The notes under the pieces: model-generated
Told to the model about the DNA's origin: nothing
Seen by the model: the letters and a program-made list of their open reading frames with translations, nothing else
The model's database searches: none
Source of the DNA: Paenibacillus sp. DCT19
GTDB taxonomy: Bacteria > Bacillota > Bacilli > Paenibacillales > Paenibacillaceae
NCBI RefSeq assembly: GCF_003268635.1
Contig: NZ_CP029639.1
Location: 4,475,501 to 4,539,500 of the forward strand
DNA length: 64,000 bases
Reading direction: 5' to 3'
Made by a program: the position numbers and the translations under genes
Shown here: in pieces, positions 10,183 through 20,539 of the stretch
Layout: every line of letters starts with the position of its first letter
Position numbering within the stretch: position 1 is the stretch's first letter

Positions 10183-11487
10183 TTACTGTTGAACCGTGTT
10201 ATTCCATACACTTTTGCCATCTACCCACGTTTGTACAGGCCAGCCTTTTAGCTTCCATCCTGTAAACGGTGTGTTTCTTCCCTTGGTGGCAAATGTAGAT
10301 GGATCAACTGCTTTTTCTTGATTCAGATCAATCATCGTAATGTCGGCTGGAGCACCCTCTTCAAGCTTACCTGTATCCAGTCGGAATACTCTTGCTGGAT
10401 CAGCAGTCATCCGTTTAACCAGGAAGTCGAGTGTCCAGATTCCTGTCTCCACAAACTTTGTGTAGAGGAGTGGGAAAGCTGTTTCGAAACCGACGATTCC
10501 GAATGGTGCCAGTTCCATGCCTTTTGCTTTCTCTTCTTCGCTATGCGGTGCATGATCCGTTACGATCATATCCAGTGTTCCGTCCTGCAAGCCTTCAATG
10601 CAAGCCTGCACATCGCGTGGTGAGCGTAACGGTGGGTTCATTTTCCAGTTAGAGTCCATGCCCGGAATGTCTTCATCGGATAGGAGCAAATGGTGCGGAC
10701 ATACCTCAGCGGTTACCTTGATGCCGATGGACTTCGCCAAGCGGATCAAACGAACCGATTGTTCTGTGCTAACATGGCACACATGGTAGTGAACTCCTGT
10801 TGCTTCAGCAAGCAGAATGTCCCGCCCTACATGAATCGCTTCGGATTCATTCGGAATACCTTTGATGCCGTGACGTTTGGAGAATTCCCCTTCGGTCACA
10901 TAGCGACCCACAACTAGTGAATCATCTTCACAGTGGGCAATAACCGGCATATCCATGCTTGCTGCGAGTGTCATGGCGTCCTTCATCATTTGAGCATTTT
11001 GTACGCCTACTCCGTCATCTGTGAATCCAATCGCACCCGCTTCTTTCAGCGCGGCAAAGTCGGTAAGTTCACGACCAAGTTCATTTTTGGTGATCGCCGC
11101 ATATGGCAGTACTTTAACCAGGTCTGCTTCCTTCGCTTTATCCAGTACCAGCTTCACGGTATCCGGATTATCGGTTACAGGTCTGGTATTGGGCATACAT
11201 GCAATCGTAGTAAAACCGCCTTGTGCCGCTGACCGTGCGCCTGTTTCGATCGTCTCTTTGTGTTCGAATCCCGGTTCGCGCAGATGCACATGCATGTCGA
11301 TCAGCCCTGGGATAACCAGTTTTCCTGAAGCATCCGTTACACGTTCAGCTGATTTTTCCGCACTTAGTACTGCCTCGTCTTCCACTCCAACGATGGCTTG
11401 AATCTTTCCTCCATCTATAATGATGCTTTTCCGTTCAAGTTCCCCTTTTTGATTCAAGACATTTGCGTTTTTAATAATCTGTACCAT
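10183..11487 (-). CDS. pyrC: Dihydroorotase
   Basis: It cyclises carbamoyl-aspartate to dihydroorotate. The 434-residue protein belongs to the amidohydrolase superfamily (class I dihydroorotase): metal ligands in DMHVHLREPG (~residues 61-70), further His in IAHCED and VCHVSTEQS, and the catalytic Asp in VTDHAPHS. The length is normal for Gram-positive PyrC (~428). It follows pyrB in the operon with a ~110-base gap. ATG 11487 is the family-like start (VQIIKNANVLN). Confidence 0.97.
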   Translation of the reverse strand: MVQIIKNANVLNQKGELERKSIIIDGGKIQAIVGVEDEAVLSAEKSAERVTDASGKLVIPGLIDMHVHLREPGFEHKETIETGARSAAQGGFTTIACMPNTRPVTDNPDTVKLVLDKAKEADLVKVLPYAAITKNELGRELTDFAALKEAGAIGFTDDGVGVQNAQMMKDAMTLAASMDMPVIAHCEDDSLVVGRYVTEGEFSKRHGIKGIPNESEAIHVGRDILLAEATGVHYHVCHVSTEQSVRLIRLAKSIGIKVTAEVCPHHLLLSDEDIPGMDSNWKMNPPLRSPRDVQACIEGLQDGTLDMIVTDHAPHSEEEKAKGMELAPFGIVGFETAFPLLYTKFVETGIWTLDFLVKRMTADPARVFRLDTGKLEEGAPADITMIDLNQEKAVDPSTFATKGRNTPFTGWKLKGWPVQTWVDGKSVWNNTVQQ

Positions 11488-11595
11488 GATTGCCCTCCGC
11501 TTCGGTTCTGTCCGACTTCCTAGAAGCCGGATGATTTGGTTTATCGTTTACGCTCTATTGCTCTATAAGAACTCTCGCCCTTGAGCCCAACATTG

Positions 11596-13098
<1,503 letters not shown>

Positions 13099-13121
13099 TC
13101 ATGGCCCCGTGACGAGGAGAA

Positions 13122-13160
13122 CAAAAAAGACTCCTTGCCGTGTTTAATGGCAAGGAGTCT
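13122..13160 (-). terminator. pyr leader attenuator hairpin
   Basis: A strong hairpin (AGACTCCTTGCC / GGCAAGGAGTCT) followed by six T lies between the pyr promoter and the pyrR start on the minus strand. It sits within the leader, so it is the conditional terminator of the PyrR attenuation mechanism. Confidence 0.88.
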
Positions 13161-13255
13161 CCGAACTTCAGTCTACGCTGAAGAAAGTTTACTCTCGGGG
13201 ATGCATCGCTTCATTTGCCGCAGCAAATAAACGACGTATCGTTCACGTTACCTTG

Positions 13256-13273
13256 CCAGTCTCACGGGACTGA
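13256..13273 (-). promoter_or_regulatory. PyrR-binding stem-loop in the pyr leader
   Basis: The minus strand reads CAGTCCCGTGAGACTG, a hairpin that fits the known PyrR RNA target (conserved UCC and GAG around the loop, short flanking stem). It lies ~100 bases upstream of the attenuator hairpin, the expected position of the anti-antiterminator. No second copy is seen between pyrR and pyrB, so one attenuator seems to serve the whole operon. Confidence 0.75.
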
Positions 13274-13353
13274 TTTAAAGGTGCTATTCATGACGTCCAT
13301 CTGGCAGTACCTCACAGGGTGCTGTTATCCATCAGGTCGTTTTATCTTCATGA

Positions 13354-13381
13354 ATTATGACAGAAAGACAACCCCTGTCAA
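13354..13381 (-). promoter_or_regulatory. Sigma-A-type promoter of the pyr operon
   Basis: TTGACA and CATAAT are separated by 16 bases on the minus strand. Transcription would start near 13347, giving a ~280-base leader before pyrR that contains the PyrR site and the attenuator. Confidence 0.75.
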
Positions 13382-13542
13382 CACCTCACCATAACAGGCG
13401 AAATTCCTCTGCTGTGATTCTCTTAGAATCAGCATTTGGGCTGAAAAACATCCATGCACACTACATTTCATTCGTCATTCATAATTATACAATAAATCTG
13501 TATATTTATCCATAGGCAATTATTCAAGGCTGTACACCAAAA

Positions 13543-13579
13543 TAACCCTTTTCCCACATAAACAGTGTGGTAAAGGGTT
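13543..13579 (-). terminator. Terminator of the UbiA/flippase cluster
   Basis: The minus strand has a stem AACCCTTT..CCACA / TGTGG..AAAGGGTT, then a weak T-rich tail (ATTTTGG). It lies downstream of the polytopic membrane protein gene and upstream of the pyr promoter. The remaining ~250 bases of this gap are AT-rich with nothing else recognised. Confidence 0.6.
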
Positions 13580-13697
13580 ATAAATTGTTATGTGAATATA
13601 TTCAATAATACGGAACGACAACATATTTTTCGGTATATGGGTTCCATCGCTTTTTATTATCTCAAGGAGAGCAATCAACGGATTAATTCCAATTCTG

Positions 13698-14999
13698 CTA
13701 CTTAGCTACAACCTTCTTCCCTAGTTGCTCATAGGACTGTTTGATGGTCGAGAGCGTCTCCATGTGGCGATATATATTATTGCCTGCTGTTATAAGTATA
13801 CTTACGATCAATAAGCCAACCAGAATTTTTTTCCCTAACCCCTGACGTAAACCAATAACAAATCCTCCACCTAATAAGAAGAGAGCGAACAAATAATGCC
13901 CAGCATACAGATACATGTCATATTGGAATACAGCGAGTCCAAAACCAACAACGATATGAAGCAAAAACGCAAATAAAATATAAGGAAGAAGTGTCCACAC
14001 TTCTCGTTCCCGAATGCCTCTGATTACTCCAGTAAGAGCCAGAAGCAAGATGAATACACCGGTAATTTGCACATACAGTGGGTTGGATCTTGTAAGATCC
14101 GTGACAAACGCAACCATACCCGGATCAAGCAAAATCACTTTTGGCGTCAAGATCGGATTGATGGTTAATAGATTCAGTGCTTTCCAGTGTACGGCGAATT
14201 GAAAAGGTGTTGCATAACTCGTTCCTCCGTTTTGAATACCCAGCAACCAGTTGGTTACCCAGCTCCGTCCACCAAGAGATACATATTGAATAACGGTAAA
14301 TACCACGATCAAGCCAGCCGCGAGCAGCATAATGCCGATATATTTTGTCCATCCAGCCTTGCTCCTCCAAGTCCGCATATTCCCAAACAATGCAGCAGCA
14401 AATGGAACGATATTCGTTGACGTCAATCCAAAATTCACAGTGGCCAGAACAGCATGAGGTACAACACGAACTTCATTCTGTTCCCGGGAATATTGCAGAT
14501 AAACCACAGATAACAAAATCATAAATTGCACATAGGGATACGAGTCAGGAATCAGAGCCGTGAACATCAAATACGAGCTGAAACCAAAAAGAAGCGCAAA
14601 AAGCAACGGTACCGTGATCGTTCTGTCCTTCTTACTTAGAAAAATAAATACTAATACAACGGAAGCAGCATTAATTAAAGATTGCAGCACGAGAAAGAAT
14701 CCATTGCCGCCTAACAACTGCGCTCCAGCGCCCAGGGCAAGAGCCAAAAATGAAATTAACGGATGAATAATGGATGAGCTATTGGTGCCGTAATACATTG
14801 ATGGATCAAAATTGAATAAATTAAGCGGAAAAAGATGAGTACTAAATGGCGAGTATACTGCCAAACGAGCTGCATTTTCCGAAATATAACTTACATATGC
14901 CAAATTCATTACACCGTAAAACAGAGCAAAACCAACGAACAAGTAAAGCGCTGCCCAATTCGTTTTGCGATTGTAAAATATGTATTCTAAAAATTTCAT
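13698..14999 (-). CDS. Polytopic membrane protein, possible GT-C type glycosyltransferase
   Basis: The 433-residue protein has about ten to eleven hydrophobic segments. The first extracytoplasmic loop is long and contains FNFDPSMYYGTNSSSIIHP (~residues 62-80), which recalls the acidic first loop of GT-C glycosyltransferases that use polyprenyl-phosphate sugars. I do not recognise a named family. It is the last gene of a cluster with a phosphoribosyl-prenol synthase homologue, a phosphatase and two EamA/SMR-like proteins, so a role as acceptor glycosyltransferase is an inference from context. ATG 14999 follows GGATGTGAG; an upstream extension to 15032 lacks a better site. Confidence 0.6.
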   Translation of the reverse strand: MKFLEYIFYNRKTNWAALYLFVGFALFYGVMNLAYVSYISENAARLAVYSPFSTHLFPLNLFNFDPSMYYGTNSSSIIHPLISFLALALGAGAQLLGGNGFFLVLQSLINAASVVLVFIFLSKKDRTITVPLLFALLFGFSSYLMFTALIPDSYPYVQFMILLSVVYLQYSREQNEVRVVPHAVLATVNFGLTSTNIVPFAAALFGNMRTWRSKAGWTKYIGIMLLAAGLIVVFTVIQYVSLGGRSWVTNWLLGIQNGGTSYATPFQFAVHWKALNLLTINPILTPKVILLDPGMVAFVTDLTRSNPLYVQITGVFILLLALTGVIRGIREREVWTLLPYILFAFLLHIVVGFGLAVFQYDMYLYAGHYLFALFLLGGGFVIGLRQGLGKKILVGLLIVSILITAGNNIYRHMETLSTIKQSYEQLGKKVVAK

Positions 15000-15080
15000 G
15001 CACTCACATCCAATTTCTTTGATTACAAACATGTTATAAGCATTAGCCCAAGCTGCAATTAAACCAGACTCGTCTTCGGA

Positions 15081-15401
15081 CTACATTACAAGGAAACATA
15101 ATCCACCCATGATGCAAATGACGCCTAACCAGCGTAGTGTGCCAACCGTCTCCTTAAATGCAAATCGAGCGATGAACAGTGTCCACACATAGGTGAGGGC
15201 ATTGGCAGGTAATACCACCGTCAGTGGCAGAAACTTCAACAATAAAATATTCAGGAGCGCTCCTGTACCATAGAAGCCAAGTCCCATGAATACATGTATT
15301 CGTCTGCGGCTGGTCGCATAGGCTTTCAACCCCGCTCCCCCCATGGCTCCGCATAACGTCATCACAATGAGCACTACAACCATCCAGCTATCGATCAACA
15401 C
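15081..15401 (-). CDS. EamA/SMR-like small membrane protein, ArnF-like flippase subunit (second of pair)
   Basis: It is 106 residues with four predicted membrane helices. The first helix carries the GAMGGAGLKAYA segment that resembles the Gly..Lys motif of ArnE/ArnF-type EamA proteins, which flip aminoarabinose-phosphoundecaprenol as heterodimers. A GTG start is used and the gene overlaps the preceding small transporter by 14 bases, so equal co-translation is likely. An EamA/SMR drug exporter is the alternative, but a paired arrangement next to lipid-sugar genes favours a flippase. Confidence 0.7.
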   Translation of the reverse strand: MLIDSWMVVVLIVMTLCGAMGGAGLKAYATSRRRIHVFMGLGFYGTGALLNILLLKFLPLTVVLPANALTYVWTLFIARFAFKETVGTLRWLGVICIMGGLCFLVM

Positions 15402-15717
15402 TGGTCAATGTCACCCCAATTCCGAGCAATACAACAGCTGCCAGCTTTTGAACGGTAATATCTTCACCGAGTAGGAAATATCCATAGATCAGTGCAAAAA
15501 TGTAACTGGCACACATCAAAGGATAGGCAACCGATAACTTTTCCATCGCAAAGGCTTTGATCATCAAAATCGCACCCAATCCGTAACAGAGAAAGCCCGC
15601 CCCCAAGAAAAACCAGTCCGTCAGTCCCCATTTCCAAAACAGTTGACCGGTTGCGGTAAGAAAAGCAGAGATGAGCATTAGCAGCTTCCCTGTGTGGCGA
15701 CTTCTTATTTCCCCCAC
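15388..15717 (-). CDS. EamA/SMR-like small membrane protein, ArnE-like flippase subunit (first of pair)
   Basis: It is 109 residues with four predicted helices. Helix 1 shows FLTATGQLFWKWGLTD and helix 3 AYPLMCASYIFALIYGY, typical of the EamA fold in small two-gene flippases. GTG 15717 sits 7 bases behind GGAGG and lies inside the end of the phosphatase gene (13-base overlap). Together with the next gene it would make a heterodimer moving a lipid-linked sugar across the membrane. Substrate inferred from neighbours only. Confidence 0.7.
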   Translation of the reverse strand: MGEIRSRHTGKLLMLISAFLTATGQLFWKWGLTDWFFLGAGFLCYGLGAILMIKAFAMEKLSVAYPLMCASYIFALIYGYFLLGEDITVQKLAAVVLLGIGVTLTSVDR

Positions 15718-16337
15718 GATAATGCCTCCGTCTCTGGCACATGTCTGTTGATAAAATATCGCTGTGCGACGAGTTGCATCACCGGCATATCAGACAAAGA
15801 ATCTGAGTAAGCGCAGGACTGATCGTAGTCAATAACCATGCCCTTCTGATCGAGATAAGCTTGTATGCGTCGCACTTTTTCTTCCCCTTTGCAATTCAAG
15901 CCTTCAACGGTACAGGTATATCCCTGATCTTGGCGTACAAGCTCTGTTCCAATCACATGATCAACCCAAGGGAAATTTTCAAAGTATTTCATGTACGCAT
16001 GTGGGGATGCTGTAACAAGCAAAACATGATACCCTGCCTCCTTGCGGTGTTGCATCTCCACACTGGCTTCAGCAAAGATGGCCTTACGCAATCGGGAATC
16101 AAAAAAATGAGCCAGATCTTCTTCCGTCATGCGTTCAATGCCTTTAAAGTACGAGCGTTTGACTTGTTCAACACTCATAAGTCCTGCCTTGAACATCAGT
16201 GTGTGTAGCGCAATCACAGGCAATCTCCACGACTGTCCTGGATAACGCCGAACACCATAATGCACGAATTGAAACATGGAATCGGTACGTATAATCGTTT
16301 TATCAATATCAAAAATTGCAATTTTTGTACTTCTCAC
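15705..16337 (-). CDS. HAD-superfamily (subclass IB) phosphatase
   Basis: The 210-residue protein has the HAD nucleophile motif IFDIDKT (Asp10, Asp12), motif II VTASPHAYM and motif IV YSDSLSDMP. This is the SerB-like IB class that removes phosphate from small molecules. GTG 16337 is preferred because AAGGGGATC precedes it; the longer frame to 16367 has no ribosome site. It directly follows the UbiA-type gene. In related pathways a phosphatase removes the 5'-phosphate from polyprenyl-phosphoribose, and that is the proposed role here by context, not by direct evidence. Confidence 0.8.
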   Translation of the reverse strand: MRSTKIAIFDIDKTIIRTDSMFQFVHYGVRRYPGQSWRLPVIALHTLMFKAGLMSVEQVKRSYFKGIERMTEEDLAHFFDSRLRKAIFAEASVEMQHRKEAGYHVLLVTASPHAYMKYFENFPWVDHVIGTELVRQDQGYTCTVEGLNCKGEEKVRRIQAYLDQKGMVIDYDQSCAYSDSLSDMPVMQLVAQRYFINRHVPETEALSWGK

Positions 16338-16372
16338 TCTGATCCCCTTACACTCTCTACAAATCACAACAT

Positions 16373-17287
16373 TTATTCGAAAATAGCAAAAATGCAGATT
16401 ACACTGATCACATACAGAATCACGGTAATGAGGATAGGCTTGTCCTCAAACAACACCCGATCCGGTGAACCACCCTGGTTCTTCATATGAATCAAATACA
16501 AGTAGCGGAACATACCATAAATAACTAAAGGAATCGTCCACATAAGGTGTATCGTTCGATCCGACGTAAATGTAAATAACGAGTAGCTGATAATGGTCGC
16601 TGTTGTGACAATGGTATTAAATTGATCCAACAAGGTTATTGAGTAGTTATCTAGAACCTTGCGATGAGAGCCTGTATTGCCTTCAAGCAGGGTAAGCTCA
16701 TTTCTCCGTTTCCCAATGGCCAGAAATAGCGAAAGCAGCAGTGTGCAGATCAGAAACCACGGTGTAAAAGGAACATGAATTAACACTCCCCCTGCAATCG
16801 CCCGCAATACAAAGCCGGCTGCAATGGTCATCATATCCAATATTACGAGATGCTTCAGCACAAATGAATAAGACACATTCAGTATAAAGTACACGATACA
16901 CAATACGCCGAATAACGGATTGATCACAAACGCTGTTCCTATTGCTCCGATCAACAGCAAGGCACCAAATAGAAGGGCATGCGCCCCATTCACCTGTCCT
17001 GAGGCAAGAGGGCGAAATTTCTTCACCGGATGTTGCTGATCCCTTTCTCTGTCCACAAAGTCATTCAAAATATATACGCAGCCTGCAACCAAGCTAAATA
17101 AAATAAAACCAAGTATCGTCGTTAGAACCGTTTCCGTGCGAATTTCTTCAAAGGAAAACAGTAATGCTGCAAATAATAACCCATTCTTCGTCCACTGTTT
17201 GGGTCTTAACAATCGCAATAATCCTGAAATTGTGTTACCGGTTCCCACTGAACTAGAGGACACTGTGTTTGTACGTGAAGATAACAA
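16373..17287 (-). CDS. UbiA-family polyprenyl-phosphate phosphoribosyltransferase-like protein
   Basis: It is 304 residues with about nine helices. The Asp-rich motif is NDFVDRERD (residues 75-83), followed by HPVKKFRPLASG. It opens with RPKQWTKN (28-35) and later shows GFVLRAIAGG and LFLAIGKRRNEL. These features match the decaprenyl-phosphate phosphoribosyltransferase branch of UbiA (mycobacterial Rv3806c family), which joins PRPP to a polyprenyl phosphate, better than quinone or haem branches. TTG 17287 follows AAGGGAG by 9 bases. It heads a five-gene cluster with its own promoter. Function is inferred from family. Confidence 0.82.
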   Translation of the reverse strand: MLSSRTNTVSSSSVGTGNTISGLLRLLRPKQWTKNGLLFAALLFSFEEIRTETVLTTILGFILFSLVAGCVYILNDFVDRERDQQHPVKKFRPLASGQVNGAHALLFGALLLIGAIGTAFVINPLFGVLCIVYFILNVSYSFVLKHLVILDMMTIAAGFVLRAIAGGVLIHVPFTPWFLICTLLLSLFLAIGKRRNELTLLEGNTGSHRKVLDNYSITLLDQFNTIVTTATIISYSLFTFTSDRTIHLMWTIPLVIYGMFRYLYLIHMKNQGGSPDRVLFEDKPILITVILYVISVICIFAIFE

Positions 17288-17343
17288 TTTCCATAACTCC
17301 CTTCAATAACAACTTCTACCTATAAAAACAACGTAAAGACTTT

Positions 17344-17372
17344 ATAATATGTTGCTTGTATATTTTTGTAAA
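17344..17372 (-). promoter_or_regulatory. Sigma-A-type promoter of the UbiA cluster
   Basis: TTTACA and TATTAT are spaced exactly 17 bases apart on the minus strand, about 57 bases upstream of the UbiA TTG start. The AT-rich spacer and near-consensus boxes suggest vegetative expression of the cluster. Confidence 0.7.
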
Positions 17373-17393
17373 GGGAAATTTATCCTAAAACAC

Positions 17394-17421
17394 AAAAAAA
17401 GAGACCGTTACCGGTCTCTTC
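17394..17421 (-). terminator. Terminator after the DapL-like gene
   Basis: Minus-strand hairpin AGAGACCG-GTAA-CGGTCTCT followed by seven T, just downstream of the aminotransferase stop. It isolates that gene from the UbiA cluster promoter that follows it. Confidence 0.88.
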
Positions 17422-17471
17422 TGTGATCTATCTTATTCATACAAATGTTTGTATTGAGTTAAAAGTTACAA

Positions 17472-18725
17472 TTAGAATTCAAACTGCACATCGCTCAGGC
17501 GGCGTTTGATTTCAGCGATGACACGTTTCTCTTCCTCTTCCCCTTGCGCTACAAAGGTAACGGAGAAACGAACGAAATTACCTGCATCATCCCAAGGTAC
17601 AGAAGAAATCAATTTTTCGCGGATCAAGAATTGGGAGAAGTCTTCCCCAGACTCGAAGCGACGTCCACCAACTACCCCTTTTGGTGCTTCAACATAAAGG
17701 AAGAATGAACCTTTAGGTTTTTCAGCTTGGAAGCCCAGTTCGTTCAATGCAGCAACAAGCATATCATGACGACGGGAATACTTCTCTGCAATTTTTTCTG
17801 TGATTTCCGGGTGGTTCAATCCATAAGCAGCAGCTTTCTGGATCGCAATGAATTGACCGGAATCGTTGTTGTCTTTTACATCACTGAATGCTTTGACAAC
17901 AAGCGGATTACCCGCTACGAAACCAATTCTCCAGCCTGTCATGTTGTAGGACTTAGACAAGGAATGTAGCTCGACACCAACGTCTTTTGCACCAGGCACA
18001 GACAAGAAGCTGAATGGTTTTTTGCCATCATACGTAAGAGCTGCATAAGGAGCATCATGCACAACCACTACGTTGTATTTCTTCGCCCATTCTACAACCT
18101 CGGTGAAGAACTCTACCGTTGCACTTGCACCCGTTGGGTTATTTGGGTAGTTCAGATAAAGCAATTTCGCACGTTTAGCGATGTCTTCAGGAATCGCTGT
18201 CAGATCAGGCAGGAAGTTATTTTCCTTCGTCAACTGAATGTTGAACACTTCTCCACCAAGGTATTTCGTGTGCGTACCCATTACTGGGTATCCTGGCACC
18301 GTCATAATTGTTACATCACCTGGGTTAATGAAGCAAGAAGGCATCATAGCCAGTGCAGGCTTAGAACCGATGGAATGCACGATTTCCGTATCTGCATCAA
18401 TGCCGTCTACGTTAAATACGTTCTTCAGGTAAGCTGCTGCAGCTTCCTTGAATTCTGGAATACCATTGTCAGCATAACCACGGTTCTCCGGCTTGGAAGC
18501 TTCCTGTGCCAGTGCAGCTACGATCCCTGCATCTGCCATCTCGTCAGGCTCGCCTACACCAAGGTCAATCAGCTCTACATCAGGGAAATCCTTTTTAGCT
18601 GAAGCTTTGGCGCGTTTGATTTTCTCAAATTTATAAATGTTTGTGTCTTTACCATAGTTGGAGCCGCCAATGCGGTCGGCAAAATTAGTTTGAATGTACG
18701 TTTCTTGATATTTATCGATACTCAT
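17472..18725 (-). CDS. dapL: LL-diaminopimelate aminotransferase-like PLP enzyme
   Basis: This is a fold-type I aminotransferase of 417 residues. The N-terminal segments DTNIYKFEKIKRAK and LIDLGVGEPDEMA are characteristic of the DapL group, which converts tetrahydrodipicolinate to LL-DAP in one step. The PLP-site features are YPNNPTGA (Asn) and the Schiff-base Lys in HSLSKSYNMTGWRIGF (~residue 250). The enzyme would supply DAP for the wall, which fits the DAP-type MurE in this window. A different aminotransferase activity on an amino-acid donor remains possible. It is monocistronic, with its own terminator. Confidence 0.75.
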   Translation of the reverse strand: MSIDKYQETYIQTNFADRIGGSNYGKDTNIYKFEKIKRAKASAKKDFPDVELIDLGVGEPDEMADAGIVAALAQEASKPENRGYADNGIPEFKEAAAAYLKNVFNVDGIDADTEIVHSIGSKPALAMMPSCFINPGDVTIMTVPGYPVMGTHTKYLGGEVFNIQLTKENNFLPDLTAIPEDIAKRAKLLYLNYPNNPTGASATVEFFTEVVEWAKKYNVVVVHDAPYAALTYDGKKPFSFLSVPGAKDVGVELHSLSKSYNMTGWRIGFVAGNPLVVKAFSDVKDNNDSGQFIAIQKAAAYGLNHPEITEKIAEKYSRRHDMLVAALNELGFQAEKPKGSFFLYVEAPKGVVGGRRFESGEDFSQFLIREKLISSVPWDDAGNFVRFSVTFVAQGEEEEKRVIAEIKRRLSDVQFEF

Positions 18726-18833
18726 TACGTGTTCATCTCCTCGTTTGACGCAAATTTCTACACTTTAATATGAAGCATTTGCGGAGGCTTAGCCATGGAC
18801 AAAGTATCTGAACATTTGTACTTTCACGAGATG

Positions 18834-19832
18834 TCAGCGACTACGCAATGAGGCGAGCACATCTTCCATATCCTGCGGAAGCGGAGCAGAGAACTCCAGA
18901 TACTCTCCAGTTGTCGGATGAACAAAACCCAAGATCGCAGCATGTAAGGCCTGTCCTTGCATTTTGATACCTTTGTTCCGTCCATATATCGGATCTCCTA
19001 CAAGCGGATGTCCGATAAATTTAAGATGTACACGAATCTGGTGGGTTCGGCCTGTCTCCAGCTTCAATTCCAGCAAAGTATAGTCGTTAATCCGCTCTGT
19101 CACGTTGAAATGAGTGACCGCATGTTTGCTGTTACGCTCGGTCACAGTAAACATCTTACGGTCATTGGTGTCACGCCCAATTGGTGCATCAATTGTACCT
19201 TGATCATGACTCAAATGACCATGAGCAAGCGCAATATATCGTCTGTTGACGCTATGATCCTTAAGCTGTGCAGCTAATGAGGCATGCGCCCGATCATTCT
19301 TGGCAGCCATGAGTAGACCAGACGTATCTTTATCAATGCGATGTACAATGCCTGGGCGAAGTTCTCCATTGATCCCTGACAAGTCCTTGCAATGATGCAT
19401 TAGCGCGTTTACAAGCGTACCTGAAGTATGTCCAGGTGCGGGATGCACCACAAGACCCCGAGGTTTATTAATGACGATAACGTCACTATCCTCATATACA
19501 ACTTCAAGTGGAATATCTTCAGGAATGATCTCGACCGCTTTCGGTTCAGGGATCTGTAACACAACAAGATCACCTTCTGCCAGTTTGGCATTAGCTTTGA
19601 CCACACCGCTATTAACAGTAACATGCCCCTCTGATATCCATAGCTGTACTTGAGAACGGGATACATTATCTATAGATTCAGTTATATATTTGTCGATTCG
19701 TTCTTTCTTATGTTCAGAAGAAACGGTCCACTCCATACGTTCATCATTTGTGAGTTCATCATCAACATTCATCTGCATCTCCTCAATTGATGTGTTCTCA
19801 TTATTGTGTTCTTCCTTGTGTAAATTACTCAT
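18834..19832 (-). CDS. RluA/RluD-family pseudouridine synthase (YlyB-like)
   Basis: It isomerises uridine to pseudouridine in rRNA. An S4 RNA-binding domain (ERIDKYITESIDNVSRSQVQ) is followed by the catalytic domain with HRIDKDTSGLLM (catalytic Asp), VINKPRGLVVHPAPGH and ETGRTHQIRVHL. ATG 19832 is chosen: AAGGA lies 9 bases upstream, whereas it abuts ATG 19841, and the open frame further up overlaps lspA. The first ~40 residues are acidic and low complexity. The gene follows lspA with a short overlap, the same order as lspA-ylyB in Bacillus. Confidence 0.9.
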   Translation of the reverse strand: MSNLHKEEHNNENTSIEEMQMNVDDELTNDERMEWTVSSEHKKERIDKYITESIDNVSRSQVQLWISEGHVTVNSGVVKANAKLAEGDLVVLQIPEPKAVEIIPEDIPLEVVYEDSDVIVINKPRGLVVHPAPGHTSGTLVNALMHHCKDLSGINGELRPGIVHRIDKDTSGLLMAAKNDRAHASLAAQLKDHSVNRRYIALAHGHLSHDQGTIDAPIGRDTNDRKMFTVTERNSKHAVTHFNVTERINDYTLLELKLETGRTHQIRVHLKFIGHPLVGDPIYGRNKGIKMQGQALHAAILGFVHPTTGEYLEFSAPLPQDMEDVLASLRSR

Positions 19833-20319
19833 GGTGTTCATTCCTTTCAACCTGTGCAGCAGCTTTCTCTCGACGTCCCTCAAGCAAAGTTTCGATGATG
19901 ATCAGTGCTACACCAATACAGATTGCCGAATCAGCAATGTTAAAGATAGGGAACGTGTAGGTTCCAAAATTAAGCTGCACGAAATCGACAACTTCTCCGG
20001 TTAATGCGCGATCAAGGAAGTTTCCGATCGCTCCACCGAGCACTAAACTAAGCGCTACAGGCAGCAATTTGTGCGGAGTATTCTTTACTTTTTGCAAATA
20101 CCAAACCAATGCAACAACGACAACCAATGTAACGACAATAAAGAACCAACGTTGATTCTGCAGTATGCCAAAGGCTGCACCCGAGTTGCGATGTGATGTG
20201 ATGATAAAGAAATTGCCGATTACCGGAATTTCCTCTCTTAGTTCCATCCGAGTTGCAATTAAGAATTTTGTTCCCTGATCCACCAAAAATACGATAAAAG
20301 CGAGGATATAATACACCAC
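19825..20319 (-). CDS. lspA: Lipoprotein signal peptidase (signal peptidase II)
   Basis: It cuts the signal peptide from prolipoproteins such as OppA and the adaptor in this window. The 164-residue protein has four membrane helices and the two catalytic Asp motifs GNFLDRALTGEVVDF and FNIADSAICIG, plus the conserved NSGAAFGIL. The GTG start 20319 lies behind GGAGTGA. It overlaps rluD by eight bases. Confidence 0.97.
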   Translation of the reverse strand: MVYYILAFIVFLVDQGTKFLIATRMELREEIPVIGNFFIITSHRNSGAAFGILQNQRWFFIVVTLVVVVALVWYLQKVKNTPHKLLPVALSLVLGGAIGNFLDRALTGEVVDFVQLNFGTYTFPIFNIADSAICIGVALIIIETLLEGRREKAAAQVERNEHHE

Positions 20320-20539
20320 GTTTGTTTGTCACTCCGATCTTGTCTTTTCCAAACGATACCAGGCTTAACGCCAGACTTGTTCATTGTAGCACAGCTGTTT
20401 AGAAATCGTCCACGGGCGCGCTGTACTGCAGATCGGTTGGTAAAAACGATAACATTTCCCTTCTGTAATCCCGTACGCAATGGTACATCCTACAATAGAG
20501 TCCACATCCGGCTTACGCACGGAAGCAGAAAGGGGGAAC

